Source: Pseudomonadota bacterium
GTDB lineage: Bacteria > Desulfobacterota > Desulfovibrionia > Desulfovibrionales > Desulfovibrionaceae
NCBI GenBank assembly: GCA_023426275.1
Contig: JAFABC010000068.1
Span: forward strand, 1-5,725
Direction: 5' to 3'
Length of the DNA stretch: 5,725 nucleotides
The notes under the pieces were generated by a model. That model did not search any database. It saw only the letters and a list, made by a program, of their open reading frames with translations, and was not told the origin of the DNA. Below are positions 3,904 through 5,725 of the stretch, one piece after another (the first letter of the stretch is position 1; every line of letters starts with the position of its first letter). The translations under genes and the position numbers were made by a program.

Positions 3904-5161
3904 CGTGCCGTTGCCGGAACATGGTCGAGGCCCAGGCCAGGGCTTCGAAATAGGCCTTGGACGCCGCTTCCAGGCTGACGCCGAAGGCGGCGAGCACCTT
4001 GGCCGCCCGGGTGTCGGGCAGGCCGGTGTAGCCCCGGCACAGCGTCAGGCAGGACTGCCCCCGGCTGGACTGGCCAAGCAGGGCCCGGCGCACGGCCTCG
4101 CTGATCGAGACTTCGCGCAGGGCCTGCTGCATGGACGTGCCAAGCATGGCGTCGAGCAGGGAGAAAAGCCCGAGCAGGCAGACGCTTTCCTCGGTGTGGC
4201 ACTGGCCGCCCCGGGCCTGATCGATCAGCTTCAGGAAGCGGCCGCGCACGGCCGAGGCAAAGGCCAGTTCCCGATCCCGCGGCGAATCGCCGAGGGTGGC
4301 CAGCACGTTGACGGCCAGCCAGCTGGTCAGCACGTCGCGATCCAGTTGCGCCAGGGCGGCGTCCAGGGATTGCACGGGGCTTTTCCCAAGGCTGCCGGGA
4401 CCGTTGACGTAGCACAGCAGCCGGTAGGTCAGGGCCACGTCCGAAGCGAGATATTCCCGCACCCTGCCCATGTGGCAGCTCGGCTGGTCAAGTTCCGTGA
4501 GAAGCCCCAGGGCGACGGACCGGTTGGCCGGGGGCACCCTTGTCATCACGATTTGCGGCCGGCTGTAGTAAAACCCCTGGGCCAGCTGGATGCCGCGTTC
4601 CCGGCACAGGGCGATTTCCGCCTCTGTTTCCACTTTTTCGGCCAGCACGATCTTGCCCGCCTTCTGGCTGGCGTCGATCACGGCGTGCAGGCGGGCGGGG
4701 TCATGGCGCAGGGCCAGGAAATCGATTTTGACGTAGGTGACGAAGGGCAGGATGGGATCGAGGGCCGGATTGCCGACGTAATCGTCCAGGGCCAGCACGA
4801 AACCGGCTTCGTGGATGTCGCGGATCCGTTTGGTGAAGGCGGCGTCGCAGGTGATGCTTTCGAGCACTTCGAGGACGAAGCGTTGCGGATCGAGGATGCG
4901 GTGGTAGTTTTTTTCGAGGATTTCGCGGGAAAAGTTGATGAAGATTTTCTTGTCCGGGCCGATGTCGCCGGAGATGGCCTGGATGCCGGTGGCCAGCACC
5001 GACAGGGTGGCTTCCTCGTTGGAGGAGAAAATGGCGGCATTGGGTCCGCCTATCGTGCGATAGAGCAGCTCATATCCATACACGTCGCCGTCGAGCCGGT
5101 AAATGGGGTGGCGGGCAACCGCGGTGTTGCTGGCTGGCCCGGTTCGGGGAGGGGTACTCAT
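3887..5161 (-). CDS. EAL-HDOD signalling protein, YuxH/COG3434 type (424 aa)
   Basis: An N-terminal EAL domain (about 14-205) is fused to a C-terminal HDOD domain (about 210-405), the arrangement of the YuxH/CdgJ group of c-di-GMP-related signalling proteins. EAL domains hydrolyse cyclic di-GMP, but members of this group are usually regarded as degenerate. Here the EAL signature is ELL (Glu31), loop 6 reads LDDYVGNPA (125-133) instead of the usual DDFGTGYS, and AEGVE is AEKVE (174-178). Yet residues matching the catalytic set appear present: Glu31, Asn76, Glu98, Glu101, Asp126-Asp127, Lys145, Glu175 and Gln195. The HDOD part (VREYLASDVALTYRLLCYVN, then SLDAALAQLDRDVLTSWL) lacks His-Asp metal motifs, as usual for this group. 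The start at 5161 has AGGGAG (5172-5177) 10 nt upstream. No membrane segment is seen. Activity could be phosphodiesterase or ligand-binding only. Confidence 0.93.
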   Translation of the reverse strand: MSTPPRTGPASNTAVARHPIYRLDGDVYGYELLYRTIGGPNAAIFSSNEEATLSVLATGIQAISGDIGPDKKIFINFSREILEKNYHRILDPQRFVLEVLESITCDAAFTKRIRDIHEAGFVLALDDYVGNPALDPILPFVTYVKIDFLALRHDPARLHAVIDASQKAGKIVLAEKVETEAEIALCRERGIQLAQGFYYSRPQIVMTRVPPANRSVALGLLTELDQPSCHMGRVREYLASDVALTYRLLCYVNGPGSLGKSPVQSLDAALAQLDRDVLTSWLAVNVLATLGDSPRDRELAFASAVRGRFLKLIDQARGGQCHTEESVCLLGLFSLLDAMLGTSMQQALREVSISEAVRRALLGQSSRGQSCLTLCRGYTGLPDTRAAKVLAAFGVSLEAASKAYFEALAWASTMFRQRHAPSFK

Positions 5162-5230
5162 GCGGTGCGGACTCCCTGTGGCGACAAGGCGGTCAAAGCA
5201 CGCCGAGGGTTGACCCGGGGTGATGCTGCG

Positions 5231-5289
5231 GACAGTCTATACTATATATAGGTCTTTCCGAAGTGATGTGCAACAACATATAAACTGTC
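5231..5289 (-). promoter_or_regulatory. Inverted repeat bracketing the EAL-HDOD promoter
   Basis: On the minus strand TTGCAC (5268-5273), 17 bp and TATATA (5245-5250) form a sigma70-like promoter with the start expected near 5238, about 77 nt before the ATG. On the plus strand GACAGTCTATA (5231-5241) and TATAAACTGTC (5279-5289) are inverted copies matching at 10 of 11 positions, with the whole promoter inside the 37-bp interval. One arm covers the expected transcription start and the other lies just upstream of the -35 box. In minus-strand RNA the single mismatch becomes a G-U pair. The alternating CTATATATAG (5242-5251) is itself a palindrome. Confidence 0.5.
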
Positions 5290-5295
5290 ATCCGT

Positions 5296-5725
5296 TCAGG
5301 ATAGGCGGGTATATAAGTCGGCAGGGACAATGGCAAAACCGCCTCGCGCGCCGGGCCGCAGGCAGCCAAGCGTTCGTTGTCGGCCAAGCACGCGGGCCGG
5401 GATCGTGGTCAACGCCGCCGCCAGGATAGGCGAAGGAAGGTCAGGATAGCAAGCCAGCAGCGCCCGGGCTTCCTGCCAGAGATCGAGGTCGTCGTTGGAG
5501 GCCGGACTGTCCGTGCCCAGGCACAACGGCACCCCGGCGGCAACGAGGGCCGCGACGTCGGCCGCTCCCACGCCGATGCGGGCGTTGCTGCGCGGACACA
5601 GGCACACGGTCGCGCCCGAGGCGGCCAGACGCGCCCGGTCGGCGGCGTCGAGCCAGACGGCGTGCACGGCCAGCACGTCCGGTCCGAGCAGGCCGAGCGC
5701 CCCGGCCTCGGCCACGGGCGAACGG
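5296..5725 (-). CDS. Amidohydrolase/deaminase, C-terminal part (5' end outside window)
   Basis: About 142 C-terminal residues of a COG0402-type metal-dependent hydrolase are present; the gene continues beyond the right edge. Visible family features are LAVHAVWLD with the metal-binding His, LCPRSNARIGVG, and LGTDSPASNDDLDLW with the conserved Asp after the last strand. The closing region (RVLGRQRTLGCLRPGARGGFAIV) is typical of the small beta domain that completes these enzymes. The N-terminal HxH metal site is outside the window. Related enzymes deaminate purine-type substrates such as S-adenosylhomocysteine, methylthioadenosine or aminodeoxyfutalosine (menaquinone synthesis); the GTDS-x-x-SN pattern fits that group, but the substrate cannot be set from this part. 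It ends 134 bp before the EAL-HDOD start on the same strand and probably belongs to a separate unit, given the promoter between them. An apparent GTG at 5713-5715 is internal, not the true start. Confidence 0.88.
   Translation of the reverse strand, partial: RSPVAEAGALGLLGPDVLAVHAVWLDAADRARLAASGATVCLCPRSNARIGVGAADVAALVAAGVPLCLGTDSPASNDDLDLWQEARALLACYPDLPSPILAAALTTIPARVLGRQRTLGCLRPGARGGFAIVPADLYTRLS

Noticed and set aside
3758..5251. A 497-codon open frame on the plus strand opposite the EAL-HDOD gene.
   Set aside because: Long antisense open frames are common in GC-rich DNA. The product is low-complexity Gly/Gln/His/Ala-rich with no domain, while the opposite strand encodes a clear EAL-HDOD protein with a ribosome binding site.
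5231..5289. A c-di-GMP riboswitch (GEMM type) in the leader of the EAL-HDOD gene.
   Set aside because: The characteristic GEMM elements, including its paired stems with a GNRA loop and receptor, could not be found. The inverted repeat lies mostly upstream of the expected transcription start.
5231..5289. A miniature transposable element with the inverted repeats as its ends.
   Set aside because: The element would be only 59 bp, no target-site duplication is visible, and a promoter fills the interior.
5297..5450. Repeated CAGGATAGGCG at 5297-5307 and 5422-5432, with a shorter CAGGATAGC at 5442-5450.
   Set aside because: Exact 11-base matches are expected by chance in a window of this size, and the copies fall in different codon phases of the deaminase gene, so they do not form a meaningful array.

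Overview
The window is GC-rich bacterial chromosome, densely coded, with strong G/C preference at third codon positions. The gene set (HDOD proteins, a four-CBS protein, an Rrf2 regulator with three cysteines, a COG0402-type deaminase) and the protein style most resemble Desulfovibrio-type sulfate reducers (Desulfovibrionaceae). This assignment is a recognition-based inference; no rRNA or other marker gene is present.

Layout. Positions 10-53 hold two tandem hairpins. The second ends in a T tract and terminates a plus-strand gene lying to the left of the window. A minus-strand set then reads leftward from about 2321: a stand-alone HDOD protein (1323-2321), a 63-residue unknown protein (1060-1251), and two small exported proteins of unknown function (477-1037 and 64-480) whose stop and start codons overlap as ATGA. 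The spacing suggests one transcription unit of four genes. Across a 158-bp divergent intergenic region, a protein made only of four CBS motifs (2480-3247) is read to the right. It is followed by an Rrf2-family regulator (3439-3894) with its own likely control region. The Rrf2 gene overlaps tail to tail by 8 bp with a minus-strand gene for an EAL-HDOD (YuxH/COG3434-type) protein (3887-5161). Upstream of that gene is a 134-bp AT-rich intergenic region with a good promoter candidate flanked by an 11-bp inverted repeat. At the right edge is the C-terminal part of an amidohydrolase (5296-5725, incomplete), also on the minus strand.

How the genes may work together. Four of the eight genes are signalling or regulatory: two HDOD proteins, one of them fused to an EAL domain (cyclic di-GMP), a CBS protein (adenine-nucleotide sensing) and an Rrf2 regulator (probably Fe-S sensing). 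Their clustering suggests a small signal-integration island, but no shared operon joins them and no target gene is visible. No RNA genes, CRISPR arrays, insertion sequences or phage genes are visible, and no stretch above 200 bases lacks a gene. I did not find a convincing new defence or mobile system. The most notable items are the inverted repeat bracketing the EAL-HDOD promoter, the apparent retention of catalytic residues in both the EAL domain and the stand-alone HDOD protein, and the uncharacterised small and secreted proteins in the HDOD operon.
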